From contig NZ_CP033169.1 of assembly GCF_003691585.1 (NCBI RefSeq), positions 2,232,001-2,296,000 on the forward strand: a stretch of DNA of 64,000 nucleotides. Reading direction: 5' to 3'. The first letter of the stretch is position 1. Each line of letters starts with the position of its first letter. Of the stretch, positions 7,791 to 15,993 are shown piece after piece. The notes under the pieces are model-generated. The model searched no databases, was not told the origin of the DNA, and saw nothing but the letters and a program-made list of their open reading frames with translations. The stretch is from Biomaibacter acetigenes (GTDB taxonomy: Bacteria; Bacillota; Thermosediminibacteria; Thermosediminibacterales; Tepidanaerobacteraceae). The translations under genes were made by a program, and so were the position numbers.

Positions 7791-9926
7791 GTGATAAACA
7801 TATCTCCATTCAGGAAACATAAGCAGAGCGCGGATTCCGTAAAAGATGTAATTACAAAGATTAAGTCTGGCGATAGGGCTTTAAAAGAAAAATTTATAAA
7901 AGAGTATGCACCTTTTATTTTAAAAACGGTCTCCAGTGTGCTGAAGGATTACATAGAGATTGAGAACAGCGAGGAATACAGCATCGGGCTTTTAGCCTTC
8001 AATGAAGCCATCGATGCCTATGACGACAAAAAAAACTCAAATTTTTTTAGTTTTGCTGAACAGGTGATACGCAGAAGGTTAATTGATTTCATAAGGAGCA
8101 ATTACAAACATAACATGGTATACCCTTTTACATATTTTGAGGATGAGGAAAGCGTCTTCGAAGAAAGGTATTTGAAGGCAGATTTCACATCCCAATCCGA
8201 TAACGTTGAACTCCGGGAGGAAATTATGCTATTTAACAGAAAGCTTGAAGAGTTCAACATAACAGTCGAAGACCTGGTTGTATGTGCTCCAAAGCATAAA
8301 GATTCTAGAAGGCTGGCCATAAAGATAGCAAGGATGATAGCAGAAAACAAAGAAATGTTTGGGAAATTAAATAAAAAGAAAAACATACCCATGGTAGATT
8401 TGATGAAAATTGTTAATGTCAATCGGAAAACCATTGAAAGAAACAGGAAATTTATAATTGCGGTATGTTTGATTCTAAATAGTGATCTTGATGTTTTAAA
8501 AGGGTACGTAAAAAATGCTGAAAAGAGGGTGACGCCTTTGAACTATAGGGGCACCATATTAAAATTAAAAGAAAAAAAAGCCATAGTGATGACGGAGGAA
8601 TGTGACTTTTTATCAATAAAAAGGCGCAGCGGTATGAGTCTCGGGCAGCAGATCACATTTCAGGAATCCGATATTATAAGGTATAACAGAAAGAACGTTA
8701 AATATTTTATGGTTGCGGCAAGTATATTACTTATTTTTCTTATCAGTGTTTCGTATTTTCATTACACCGCAAATTCCGCATACGCATACGTGGATATTGA
8801 TATAAATCCAAGTTTAGAACTGGTTATCAATAAACAGGAAAGGGTTTTAAAAACTATTCCTCTAAATGAAGACGCGCGGTTTTTGTCAAAGGGATTAACA
8901 TTAAATGGCATGACAGTACAAAATGCTTTAGCGCAAATTATAGTTAGATCGAAAGAACAGGGTTATCTGGATGTGCAAAACGAAAATGACATACTCATTT
9001 CTGTGGCTTTAAACATGGATGGCAAAGATTACACGCTTTTAAAAGATAAAGCGGAAGAAAGGTTGGAAAACCTCATTGGCTCGCTGAGAGGAACTGTAAA
9101 CGATCTGGCCGCATTAAAAGTTAAGGCCTTAATCTTAAAAATAACCCCCGAAAAAAGAAAACATTCCCAAGAGAATAATATTTCCATGGGCAGATACTTT
9201 ATTTATACTCAAATGAAGGAAAAGGGCGTAGATGTCACTATTGAGGAAATTAAGAAGAGCCGTGTATCTGAAATCCTTAATAAGATGCCGGGTGATAATG
9301 CAGGTAATAAAAAACGGGAAAGGGGAAGACCGGAAAGTGATGGGGATCTCTTTGAAAAGACCGGCAAAAAAACGGACGAAAGAAACATTAATCAGGGCAA
9401 CATAAAGAAAATCAATAGCGGACTTGATATGGAAGGTAAAAAACTAAAGGATACCGGTGTAAAAGATGAGCAAAAATATAAGCCCGGAAGAAACAACGAG
9501 GTCATTTCGGAGAAAGCGGATAAAGCAAAGGATATTTTAAAGGACAACTTTGGTGATGATGACGATAAAAAGAATGATGATGTAATTGAAAAACGGGATG
9601 ACACCCTCGAGGATGAGGATGAAGATAATACCGATAGCGACAGGGATTTCACCGGAAAAGATGAAGACCGGCCCATTGACATTATGGAACAGGATGACGA
9701 AAATCAGGTCAATGTCGATGATAGGGAAACCGTCGAGCAAGAAGAAGATGATGAATTTGAAAAACGGGAGTATGACAATGATAATGAAATGGATAAAGCC
9801 GACGATAAAGAAGATATTGACGATCAAACCAGGGATAAGGAAGGCAATGATAATGTAGATAATAATGATAACGATAACAGCAATAGCGGTGCGGACCAAG
9901 ATGATCCCGATTCCGATGATGATTAA
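7791..9926 (+). CDS. sigI-rsgI: SigI sigma factor fused to RsgI anti-sigma factor in one reading frame
   Basis: One 711-codon frame. Residues 1-249 are a SigI-type sigma-70-family factor (region 2 around FFSFAEQVIRRRLIDFIRSN; C-terminal helix-turn-helix around KIVNVNRKTIERNRKF). Residues 250-300 match the RsgI N-terminal domain that binds SigI (NYRGTILKLKEKKAIVMTEE). A membrane helix spans about 305-325, then the RsgI ectodomain with VDIDINPS; the Asn339-Pro340 bond is the place where RsgI proteins are reported to self-cleave. From about residue 500 the tail is disordered and Asp/Glu-rich, with no carbohydrate-binding module. Normally sigI and rsgI are two genes. A ribosome site and TTG remain at the junction, and one extra A at 8521-8524 would separate the genes, so fusion or sequencing error are both possible. 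Start GTG follows GGAGAGTGA. Confidence 0.85.
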   Translation: MINISPFRKHKQSADSVKDVITKIKSGDRALKEKFIKEYAPFILKTVSSVLKDYIEIENSEEYSIGLLAFNEAIDAYDDKKNSNFFSFAEQVIRRRLIDFIRSNYKHNMVYPFTYFEDEESVFEERYLKADFTSQSDNVELREEIMLFNRKLEEFNITVEDLVVCAPKHKDSRRLAIKIARMIAENKEMFGKLNKKKNIPMVDLMKIVNVNRKTIERNRKFIIAVCLILNSDLDVLKGYVKNAEKRVTPLNYRGTILKLKEKKAIVMTEECDFLSIKRRSGMSLGQQITFQESDIIRYNRKNVKYFMVAASILLIFLISVSYFHYTANSAYAYVDIDINPSLELVINKQERVLKTIPLNEDARFLSKGLTLNGMTVQNALAQIIVRSKEQGYLDVQNENDILISVALNMDGKDYTLLKDKAEERLENLIGSLRGTVNDLAALKVKALILKITPEKRKHSQENNISMGRYFIYTQMKEKGVDVTIEEIKKSRVSEILNKMPGDNAGNKKRERGRPESDGDLFEKTGKKTDERNINQGNIKKINSGLDMEGKKLKDTGVKDEQKYKPGRNNEVISEKADKAKDILKDNFGDDDDKKNDDVIEKRDDTLEDEDEDNTDSDRDFTGKDEDRPIDIMEQDDENQVNVDDRETVEQEEDDEFEKREYDNDNEMDKADDKEDIDDQTRDKEGNDNVDNNDNDNSNSGADQDDPDSDDD
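8525..8540 (+). promoter_or_regulatory. Internal ribosome site and TTG start for RsgI
   Basis: GAGGGTG (8525-8531) lies six bases before a TTG (8538-8540) that begins the RsgI-like NYRGTI segment. The plus-one frame has a TGA inside this site (8530-8532). This is what an ordinary overlapping sigI/rsgI junction would look like, so RsgI may be made separately even if the long frame is real. Confidence 0.6.
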
Positions 9927-9961
9927 TAGGGATATAATATTTTTATATCTTTTTTTCTTTT

Positions 9962-9991
9962 ACCCCCACTTAAAAAATAACAAGTTACGAA
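9962..9991 (+). promoter_or_regulatory. Putative sigma-I-type promoter of the acidic TPR protein gene
   Basis: ACCCCC (9962-9967), an A6 tract (9972-9977) and CGAA (9988-9991) lie 43 bases before the next start codon. A-tract-to-CGAA spacing is 10 bases, against 11 in the promoter before sigI. The ACCCCC...CGAA pair also resembles what is described for B. subtilis SigI targets. This places the downstream gene in the SigI regulon by inference. Confidence 0.5.
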
Positions 9992-10033
9992 AGTAATATA
10001 ATGGAAACATCAAATCGCGAGGAGGAATAAAAA

Positions 10034-11227
10034 ATGAGGATCAAAAATCTATTTATCCTTTTACTGGTTATGACATTTATTTTTAGTTTCTCTTTTAACT
10101 CAGTTCAGGTTTTTGCCCATGACAACACTACAAAAGTAGAAACAAGCACCGGCAATTCAAATGGCTTAAATGAGGAATTAGATGATAAAACAGATGAGGA
10201 AGAGGATGAAGATCTGGACGAAAATGACAGGGATGATGAAGATGAGGAAGACAAAGACGACGACCAGGAAGATGTAGATGATTTGGATGAAGGTCAAGAG
10301 TATGAAGATGAGGAAATTGACCTGGACGAAGGACTCGAAGAGCAGGACGAGTATGATAAAAACTTAGATGATAAAGAAATCAAAATAAAAATTGATGACG
10401 GTAAAGTAAAAATCGAGATAGAAGACGGCGAAGAAATAGAACTTGAAACTGAAAAAGGAAAAGATCCTGAAAAAATCATAGGTGAACTTGAACAGAAGTT
10501 AAAAGAAAATCCGAATGATGAAAAGGCTTTAATCAAACTGGCTCTTGTCTATAAATCGCTGGGCAACTATGACCAGGTTATCGATATGGCCAATAAAGCA
10601 CTCAGCATTGATCCCCAAAACCATAAAGCCATGATATTACTGGCCCAGAGTTATGAATCAAAAGGAGATGTTCAATCCGCCATATCCTATCTGGAGGAAC
10701 TATTGAAGGTAAATCCCGATGCAAAGGTGCAAGCATATCTTGCAATACTCAATGAAAAAGAAGGGAACCTGGAAAAAGCCCTTAAAAATATGGAAGAAGC
10801 CATTCAAAAAGAACCTGAAGATGATGGGCTTTACAATGAAATCGGAAAACTTTATGAGGAAATGGGTTTGGAGGGCATAAAGCTACTCATAAAAGGTCAA
10901 AAAGTAGAGTCTGACGTGAAACCTCTCGTAAAAGGCGGCACGACATTGGTCCCCGTAAGGATTATCGTTGAAAATCTCGGTGCCAAAGTTGACTGGAACC
11001 AGGATACAGGGTCAATAATTATAACGAAGAATGGCAAAACCATTGAATTGAGTATAGGAAGTCGCGAGGTTAAAATAAACGGTGTAGTATCTACAATAGA
11101 TGAGCCGGCCACAATTTTAGAAGGAAGGACTGTTGTACCCCTTAGATTTATATCAGAAAGCTTCGGTACAAAAGTGAACTGGAACAGCCAGTATCAAATA
11201 ATAACTGTTAATGAACCTGCCCAATAA
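10034..11227 (+). CDS. Secreted acidic protein with TPR repeats and copper-amine-oxidase-like domain
   Basis: A 397-residue protein with a signal peptide (about residues 1-28, ending VQVFA). Residues 35-160 form a very acidic low-complexity stretch. TPR-like repeats follow at about 160-280 (DEKALIKLALVYKSLGNYDQ, DPQNHKAMILLAQSYESKGD). Two copies of the copper-amine-oxidase N-terminal-like fold close the protein (LVPVRIIVENLGAKVDWN and VVPLRFISESFGTKVNWN); in clostridia this fold is common in wall-associated proteins and does not imply oxidase activity. Start ATG follows GAGGAGGAAT. It lies 107 bases after the SigI-RsgI frame, shares its acidic character, and has its own sigma-I-like promoter and terminator. 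Confidence 0.8.
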   Translation: MRIKNLFILLLVMTFIFSFSFNSVQVFAHDNTTKVETSTGNSNGLNEELDDKTDEEEDEDLDENDRDDEDEEDKDDDQEDVDDLDEGQEYEDEEIDLDEGLEEQDEYDKNLDDKEIKIKIDDGKVKIEIEDGEEIELETEKGKDPEKIIGELEQKLKENPNDEKALIKLALVYKSLGNYDQVIDMANKALSIDPQNHKAMILLAQSYESKGDVQSAISYLEELLKVNPDAKVQAYLAILNEKEGNLEKALKNMEEAIQKEPEDDGLYNEIGKLYEEMGLEGIKLLIKGQKVESDVKPLVKGGTTLVPVRIIVENLGAKVDWNQDTGSIIITKNGKTIELSIGSREVKINGVVSTIDEPATILEGRTVVPLRFISESFGTKVNWNSQYQIITVNEPAQ

Positions 11228-11246
11228 CGGAACAAAAACCAATTTT

Positions 11247-11283
11247 GGGAGAATAGGAATTATTCATTCCATTCTCCCTTTTT
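11247..11283 (+). terminator. Intrinsic terminator after the acidic TPR protein gene
   Basis: GGGAGAAT pairs with ATTCTCCC, with further pairing of AGGAAT and ATTCC inside, followed by T5. Confidence 0.9.
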
Positions 11284-11341
11284 AATGTCTGTATAATGGG
11301 GTTAAATCCCTCGGTTTTCAACCGAAACCGATGAGGCAGAA

Positions 11342-11362
11342 CGGGGGTGTAGCGCAGTTGGA
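11342..11362 (+). pseudogene. tRNA 5' fragment (tRNA-Pro-like acceptor and D arm)
   Basis: CGGGGGTGTAGCGCAGTTGG reads as the acceptor strand and D-stem of a bacterial tRNA, closest to tRNA-Pro from memory. The sequence then leaves the tRNA pattern and enters the end of queG, so anticodon, T arm and 3' end are missing. It may be a remnant left by an integration or deletion. Confidence 0.45.
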
Positions 11363-11366
11363 AGTT

Positions 11367-12419
11367 TCAATACCTTCTCCTGCTTGACAAAAGTTGCTCA
11401 AAGCTCCATCCGGCCTGTTCTCTTATCATCTCCGATGGATCACAGGCCAGTTTTTTTAGTAACAACATTACATTTTCCTTATCTGTTTCTCCCTTTCCCA
11501 TATTCCCCAGGGCGCAGATGGCATTCCTGCGCAGCACATTTCTTCCTCGCCAGCCGGCGGCGGTGGGCTTGAAAATTCTTTCAAAGTCCCTTTTATCAAT
11601 AGTGGCCAGCTTCAATAAATTCGACGTGAGCGGCTGATCCGGCACAAACTCCGGGTGATGGGGAATCCTGACACTATTATTTTTGGGGCAAGCCTCCTGG
11701 CACGTATCGCAGCCGAATATCCTGCTACCCATGGGTTTTCTGAATTCCTCCGGAAGGGAGCCCCTTATCTGGGTTATATATGAGAGGCAGTGGTGGGGGT
11801 TTATCTGAAAAGGTGCCATCAAGGCACCGGTTGGACAGGCCTTTACGCACCGCCCGCAGTGGTCGCACAAATCTCTTGCTGGCTCGTCAGGCTCTATCTC
11901 TATATCGGTTAATATTTCTCCTAAAAATACCCAGGAACCTAAATCCGGCGTAAAAAGGCATGTATTTTCCCCTATCCACCCGATGCCCGCCCTTCTGGCT
12001 GCGGCCTTATCCATGAGGCTTCCGGTATCAACAAAAATCATGAACCTGCCCTGTTTTCTTTTCGAAATAAATTCAATAACGGCTTTGAGTTTGTCCATCA
12101 GCACATAATGATAATCTTTCACCAGAGCATACCGGGATATTTTCCCAAATAACGGCCCCTTTAATCCCGTTTCAACCGGCCTGTAAGGATTTATAAGGTA
12201 CCCCATGGCAAAGCATATTATAGTTCTAGCTCCGGGCAGGAGTTTTTCAGGATAGCATCTTTGCTCAATATCCTGTTCCTCGAAAGGTGAAAGCAACCCC
12301 TTTGCTTTTTTCTGCTCTAAAATCTTCTTTTCTTCCAAAAAGGGTTCCGCAGACGCGAAACCTACGGCGTCCAGGCCTATGTCCTTTGCGAACTTTTTTA
12401 TATCTTCTTTTAGACCCAT
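11367..12419 (-). CDS. queG: Epoxyqueuosine reductase QueG
   Basis: A 350-residue cobalamin- and Fe-S-dependent enzyme that reduces epoxyqueuosine to queuosine in tRNA. It shows the two ferredoxin-type clusters CDHCGRCVKACP and CDTCQEACPK, the N-terminal DAVGFASAEPF segment, and a HEAT-like C-terminus (RRNAICALGNMGKGE). The ATG at 12419 is preferred because GGAG lies nine bases upstream; the ATG at 12428 touches that site directly. No other queuosine genes are adjacent. The gene ends within a few bases of the tRNA fragment. Confidence 0.92.
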   Translation of the reverse strand: MGLKEDIKKFAKDIGLDAVGFASAEPFLEEKKILEQKKAKGLLSPFEEQDIEQRCYPEKLLPGARTIICFAMGYLINPYRPVETGLKGPLFGKISRYALVKDYHYVLMDKLKAVIEFISKRKQGRFMIFVDTGSLMDKAAARRAGIGWIGENTCLFTPDLGSWVFLGEILTDIEIEPDEPARDLCDHCGRCVKACPTGALMAPFQINPHHCLSYITQIRGSLPEEFRKPMGSRIFGCDTCQEACPKNNSVRIPHHPEFVPDQPLTSNLLKLATIDKRDFERIFKPTAAGWRGRNVLRRNAICALGNMGKGETDKENVMLLLKKLACDPSEMIREQAGWSFEQLLSSRRRY

Positions 12420-12439
12420 ATAATACATCTCCGTTTAAA

Positions 12440-12598
12440 CTAGAATATCCGGCATCCCAGCGTCTTTTCCATCTCTTTAAGAGCAAATCTATGGGCATCT
12501 TCGTCAAAGGAAGCAACACCCTCTCTATAAACATTTACCTTATATCCCAGGTTTCTGGCGTCAGCGGCGGTTTTTATCACCGAAGTACTATATCTCAT
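12440..12598 (-). pseudogene. Isochorismatase-family hydrolase, C-terminal remnant
   Basis: The 52 residues encoded here (TSVIKTAADARNLGYKV, then EGVASFDEDAHRFALKEM) match the end of nicotinamidase/isochorismatase-fold cysteine hydrolases. The catalytic Cys normally lies a few residues before the TAADA segment; it and the whole N-terminal part are gone. No ribosome site precedes the fragment. It lies just upstream of queG. Confidence 0.6.
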
Positions 12599-12621
12599 AA
12601 TTATAATATATCATAAAAAAA

Positions 12622-12653
12622 AGCAAAAAAATAAAAGCCCTCTATTTGGGCTT
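12622..12653 (-). terminator. Intrinsic terminator of the GrpB-family gene
   Basis: On the minus strand AAGCCC-AAATAGA-GGGCTT is followed by a T-rich stretch (TTATTTTTTT). The hairpin overlaps the last codons of the gene, an economical arrangement also seen elsewhere in the window. Confidence 0.8.
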
Positions 12654-13274
12654 CATTTTTATCTTATCACTGTATTTATTGAGTTTAATTTTAGTTTCCC
12701 CCAGTAATCTCACAGTGTATGCGTGATCCACCAATACTTCTTCTTTTTTACGCCTTATTGCCTCCAAATCTACTGTATTTTCATCATGGTTTTCAAGCAG
12801 GAAATCTATAAAGCTCCCTTTATGAAGAGAGTACATATCACGATTATCAGAAGCTTTAACTAAGCCGTATTTTAGTTCGGAATATATTTGACGGATGTCA
12901 GCATTTTTTAGCAATATATCCTTGAACCTTTTGGTATCTTTATAGCACTTACCATTTTTTCTTACGAGATGTAAATAGATGTCATAGGGGTCATTTTCTA
13001 ATACTAGAAAGATGCGTGCCCCATTATTAGCTACATAACCAATAAACTTATAACCTAAAGACTCAAGTTTTTTAACTTGAGTCTCCTTTACTATTGATAC
13101 TGCTATCATGATATCAACTATCGGTTTAGAAGGAATTGGAACCGAAGAACTGCCGACATGTAATATCTCCGAATGCTTAAAGGCGTTTTTAAGTCTTTTG
13201 TACTCCTTTTTAAAAACTTCCTCAAATAATGGATCGTGCTCAATTATTTGTACTTTATCTTTCTCAAGCTTCAT
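12642..13274 (-). CDS. GrpB family (UPF0157) protein
   Basis: A 210-residue member of the GrpB/UPF0157 family, which has a nucleotidyltransferase-like fold and is sometimes fused to dephospho-CoA kinase. The signature HVGSSSVPIPSKPIVDIMIAV (broken here into its HVGSSSVP and KPIVDIM parts) is clear, as is the later YDIYLHLVRKNGK segment. The C-terminal 50 residues are charged and helical. The biochemical role is not established. Start ATG precedes KLEKDKVQIIEHDP; it stands alone between two unrelated minus-strand genes. Confidence 0.85.
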   Translation of the reverse strand: MKLEKDKVQIIEHDPLFEEVFKKEYKRLKNAFKHSEILHVGSSSVPIPSKPIVDIMIAVSIVKETQVKKLESLGYKFIGYVANNGARIFLVLENDPYDIYLHLVRKNGKCYKDTKRFKDILLKNADIRQIYSELKYGLVKASDNRDMYSLHKGSFIDFLLENHDENTVDLEAIRRKKEEVLVDHAYTVRLLGETKIKLNKYSDKIKMKPK

Positions 13275-13349
13275 GGTGAAGTCTCCTATTCTTTCTCGTC
13301 AAGATTCACTTTGGATCCCGCTAAGGTTTAGTAATCCCTTCTGGCACCA

Positions 13350-13925
13350 TCATATCCCCTCAAACACTACTCCAAGATCAATTACAAGGTCAGGAAAAAT
13401 TGAAACTTTGATTTTATCTTTCTCACTATATAATTCTGGCCGCCCATATCTTTTATTTTCCTGCAATGTAAACACACTAACAAACTTTCCTTCTGGATCT
13501 ACGATCCAGTATTCTTTTACGCCCGCTTTTTCATATTTATTGAATTTCACCAATCTATCTTTCCTCGATGTGGAAGGTGAAGTTATCTCAATTATAAGGT
13601 CGGGAATACCATAATAACCAGTTCCTTTAAGACCTTTTTTATCGCAGATAACAACAAGGTCGGGCTGGAGGACATTTTTTGTGTCTTCATCCTTTTCGTT
13701 TTCCTCCGGAATCCTTAAATCAAATGGCGAAGTAAACACTTTACAGGGTTTATCTACCAGGTAGTTTGATATTTGCCTGTATATCTCGCCGGAAATACTT
13801 TGGTGCTGCCAGGTTGGAGCAGCCTGCGCATAAGCTATACCATCAATAATCTCCCATCTTTCATCCTCAGACCATGTTAAATAATCAGCATAAGTATATC
13901 TCTCATTTTCTTTTGGTATCGGCAT
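13350..13925 (-). CDS. Uma2-family (DUF820) restriction-endonuclease-fold protein
   Basis: A 191-residue protein with the Uma2/DUF820 layout: YTYADYLTWSEDERWEIIDG at the N-terminus, then QPDLVVICD and DLIIEITSPSTSRKDRLVKFNKYEKAGVKEYW. The D...ExT/K-type arrangement of the PD-(D/E)XK nuclease fold is visible (PDLVV, IIEI). These proteins are abundant in cyanobacteria and thermophilic Firmicutes and often spread with mobile DNA; the function is unproven. No transposase is adjacent. Confidence 0.88.
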   Translation of the reverse strand: MPIPKENERYTYADYLTWSEDERWEIIDGIAYAQAAPTWQHQSISGEIYRQISNYLVDKPCKVFTSPFDLRIPEENEKDEDTKNVLQPDLVVICDKKGLKGTGYYGIPDLIIEITSPSTSRKDRLVKFNKYEKAGVKEYWIVDPEGKFVSVFTLQENKRYGRPELYSEKDKIKVSIFPDLVIDLGVVFEGI

Positions 13926-14166
13926 AAAGACTTAAGCCTCCTATATCAAGTTGTTCCCTCTCACCTTAATCACCTTACCGAATTTCCTTTTCAAAATTAT
14001 ACCATATCCTTAATAACCAGTCAAAACAATGCTATATAATATTAACAATTTTTTAATAATTTCTAGGCTCATTAAATATATTAAACGCCCTGCAATCAGC
14101 AGAGCTCCATACATTACAATTTATATTGTCACACATCTATTGCTATATTATAAATAATTTATGAAA

Positions 14167-14190
14167 TAAGGATACCTTAAAGGTATCCTT
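14167..14190 (-). terminator. Probable terminator of tRNA-Leu(GAG)
   Basis: AAGGATACC pairs with GGTATCCTT (9 bp), 16 bases beyond the tRNA 3' end on the minus strand, followed only by a weak ATTTCAT tract. Confidence 0.55.
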
Positions 14191-14205
14191 ATGATTTTCT
14201 TATTT

Positions 14206-14289
14206 TGGTGCGGAGAGCGGGAATCGAACCCGCACGGTTATCCCATACGCCCCTCAAACGTACGCGTCTGCCAATTCCGCCATCTCCGC
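14206..14289 (-). tRNA. tRNA-Leu (anticodon GAG)
   Basis: The minus strand folds into a class II tRNA. The acceptor stem is GCGGAGA/TCTCCGC, and the anticodon stem TACGT/GCGTA surrounds loop TTGAGGG (anticodon GAG). It has a variable arm, a T arm with GGTTCGATTCC and an encoded CCA end. It decodes CUC and CUU. Confidence 0.95.
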
Positions 14290-14400
14290 GTTATGACAAT
14301 AAATATTATATACGGTAATTATATTAATGTCAATAATCACTTTCTAAACTCCCCCCGAATAGTATACTAATATAAAAACAAGATTACGGAGGGTGTTTGT

Positions 14401-15264
14401 ATGAGTTTCCCGGATGACAACCTCAGCCTCCAGGAATTGTCCTTGCGAAAAGAAATAAATTTCTGGCTTGGCATTTTGATAGATCATGCCCGCTTTATGC
14501 GTAACGGGTTCGATCCTACTGAAGAGCAGCTATTTGAAACATCCAATGAATTTTCCCGACGCTTTGTAAACTTAAATCAACAGAGCGAATTACAGCAGGA
14601 TATTGCCGGTGAGTTCATTTTTGTATTGCAGGACGCCGTAATGGAGTTTATAGCATTTAAAGGTCGAGTGGCCCAGGGAATCGAAGCGTGCAGGATTTTA
14701 TCCATATTACCGGCCGGTTTGATAGATCATATCCGTCGTGAGGCAATTTTCTTTTCCGGAGTGCTGGCAAGGATCAAGGGCGAACCCCGGCCTATCAGGG
14801 AGGAAATCGGCGTGCCTGGCACCGGGATGGCATCGACAGCCCCGCAGCTGTTCATACCCCGCCTTCCGGGAGAGTTCCGGAATATCGCTTATGAAGAGAT
14901 GCTTTTCTGGCTTAGAATTGCCTCTGAACATATGGGTGTATTGTCTGGATTCTTCCGTCCCGAACAAGTTTCCTACCGAAGGGAAACTCTTAGATGGGAA
15001 AGGCGTATAGGAAGACTTTACGAAGAAGTGCTGGATGCATTTCAAGAAGGCCGAGACCCCGGACATTTCATAACAAGAAGCCTTGCCTTAATACATGAAC
15101 ATGCAGAATTTTTACGCCACCTGTTCAATGATTTAGTAACGTGCAGTATTCCCGGAAAGCAGGCCAATTTCTGGCCACGGCTGGCCGATCATATGTTAAG
15201 GGAAGATATATATTTCATAGAAGTCCTTATAATCCTCCAGCGTATGCAAGAAGCCTTAAGTTAA
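14401..15264 (+). CDS. DUF2935 domain protein (two repeats)
   Basis: A 287-residue, mainly helical protein with two DUF2935 units: residues 10-130 ([19 protein letters not shown]) and 155-280 ([20 protein letters not shown]). Each carries the repeated E-x-x-F-W...H pattern that looks like a ferritin-like four-helix bundle; metal binding is suggested by the spaced Glu/His residues but not shown. The family is common in spore-forming Firmicutes. Start ATG follows GGAGGGTGTTTGT. A degraded ferredoxin gene follows after 16 bases. Confidence 0.85.
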   Translation: MSFPDDNLSLQELSLRKEINFWLGILIDHARFMRNGFDPTEEQLFETSNEFSRRFVNLNQQSELQQDIAGEFIFVLQDAVMEFIAFKGRVAQGIEACRILSILPAGLIDHIRREAIFFSGVLARIKGEPRPIREEIGVPGTGMASTAPQLFIPRLPGEFRNIAYEEMLFWLRIASEHMGVLSGFFRPEQVSYRRETLRWERRIGRLYEEVLDAFQEGRDPGHFITRSLALIHEHAEFLRHLFNDLVTCSIPGKQANFWPRLADHMLREDIYFIEVLIILQRMQEALS

Positions 15265-15280
15265 AATTTATAATTACAGC

Positions 15281-15936
15281 AAGCTGTTGAACGGAAAAGC
15301 TCGGCTTGTATCTGATAAGTATTGTGACGGGCTTGGAGCTTGCCTTGGGGAATGTCCTCAAGGAGCCATAACTATAATCGAGAGGGAAGCCGATGAATTT
15401 AATTAAGAGGCGGTAAAAGAATACCTGGGCGCTAAAGACAGACACAGCCATTCACAAGACCATAATCTACATGGCTTTTCCTGCCCCGGCAGCACCATGA
15501 GAGATTTAAGGAAAACCAAAGATAGCGATGTAAATATTCCCCAAATAGAAACTCAAGATGTGCAGATAAGTATAAAGTCACAGCTCATGCAGTGGCCGGT
15601 ACAGCTCATGCTGGTGCCGGTGGAAGCGCCGTACTTTGAGGGGACGGATCTTCTAATAACTGCCGATTGTGTGGCGGTGGCGTATCCAAACTATCACCTG
15701 AGCCTCTTAAGGGGAAAAAGCGTAGTTGTGGGCTGCCCAAAGCTCGATGACGGAAATTATATGAAGAAACTAGCGGAAATCATTAAAAGAAATGACATAA
15801 AAAGCATCACCGAGCCCACATGGAAGTGCCCTGTTGCTACGGTTTAGTAAAGATCACAAAAGAAGCTCTAGGAAATTCCGGTAAAAACATCCCGCTTAAT
15901 ATCATTGAAATCAGCATCGAAGGAAATATAATTTAA
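15281..15936 (+). pseudogene. 4Fe-4S ferredoxin-domain protein, decayed
   Basis: The visible product matches the clostridial ferredoxin-type family with [19 protein letters not shown]. Three defects are present. The N-terminal ferredoxin half (first cluster and start codon) is missing. An in-frame TAA at 15404-15406 replaces an expected Glu codon. One base is missing near 15812, after which HMEVPCCYGLVKITKEA continues in the next frame to the stop at 15936. The middle section (residues after the stop) is otherwise well conserved, including ITADCVAVAYPNYH. Three separate lesions, two of them not homopolymer-related, suggest real decay rather than sequencing error. Confidence 0.75.
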
Positions 15937-15962
15937 AAGAGGAGTCGAAACTCCTCTTTTTT
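15937..15962 (+). terminator. Intrinsic terminator after the ferredoxin pseudogene
   Basis: AAGAGGAGT-CGAA-ACTCCTCTT, a near-perfect stem with T6 directly after. It is still intact although the gene before it is broken. Confidence 0.9.
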
Positions 15963-15993
15963 AAATCCATATTTTGGTGAAAAACCACGTCCG

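Noticed and set aside
9537-9899. Hydrophobic 120-codon minus-strand frame inside the RsgI tail
   Set aside because: It is the complement of the Asp/Glu codon run (GAT/GAA read as ATC/TTC), so its Ile/Phe richness is a mirror effect.
11290-11340. Hammerhead- or riboswitch-like run (CGAAAC, CGATGAG, small stems) before the tRNA fragment
   Set aside because: The core motifs are adjacent with no stems between them, so no known ribozyme or aptamer fold can form.
12265-12534. 89-codon minus-strand frame overlapping the queG 5' end
   Set aside because: It is an out-of-frame shadow of queG with Arg-rich, unstructured composition; the real content upstream is the isochorismatase remnant in another frame.
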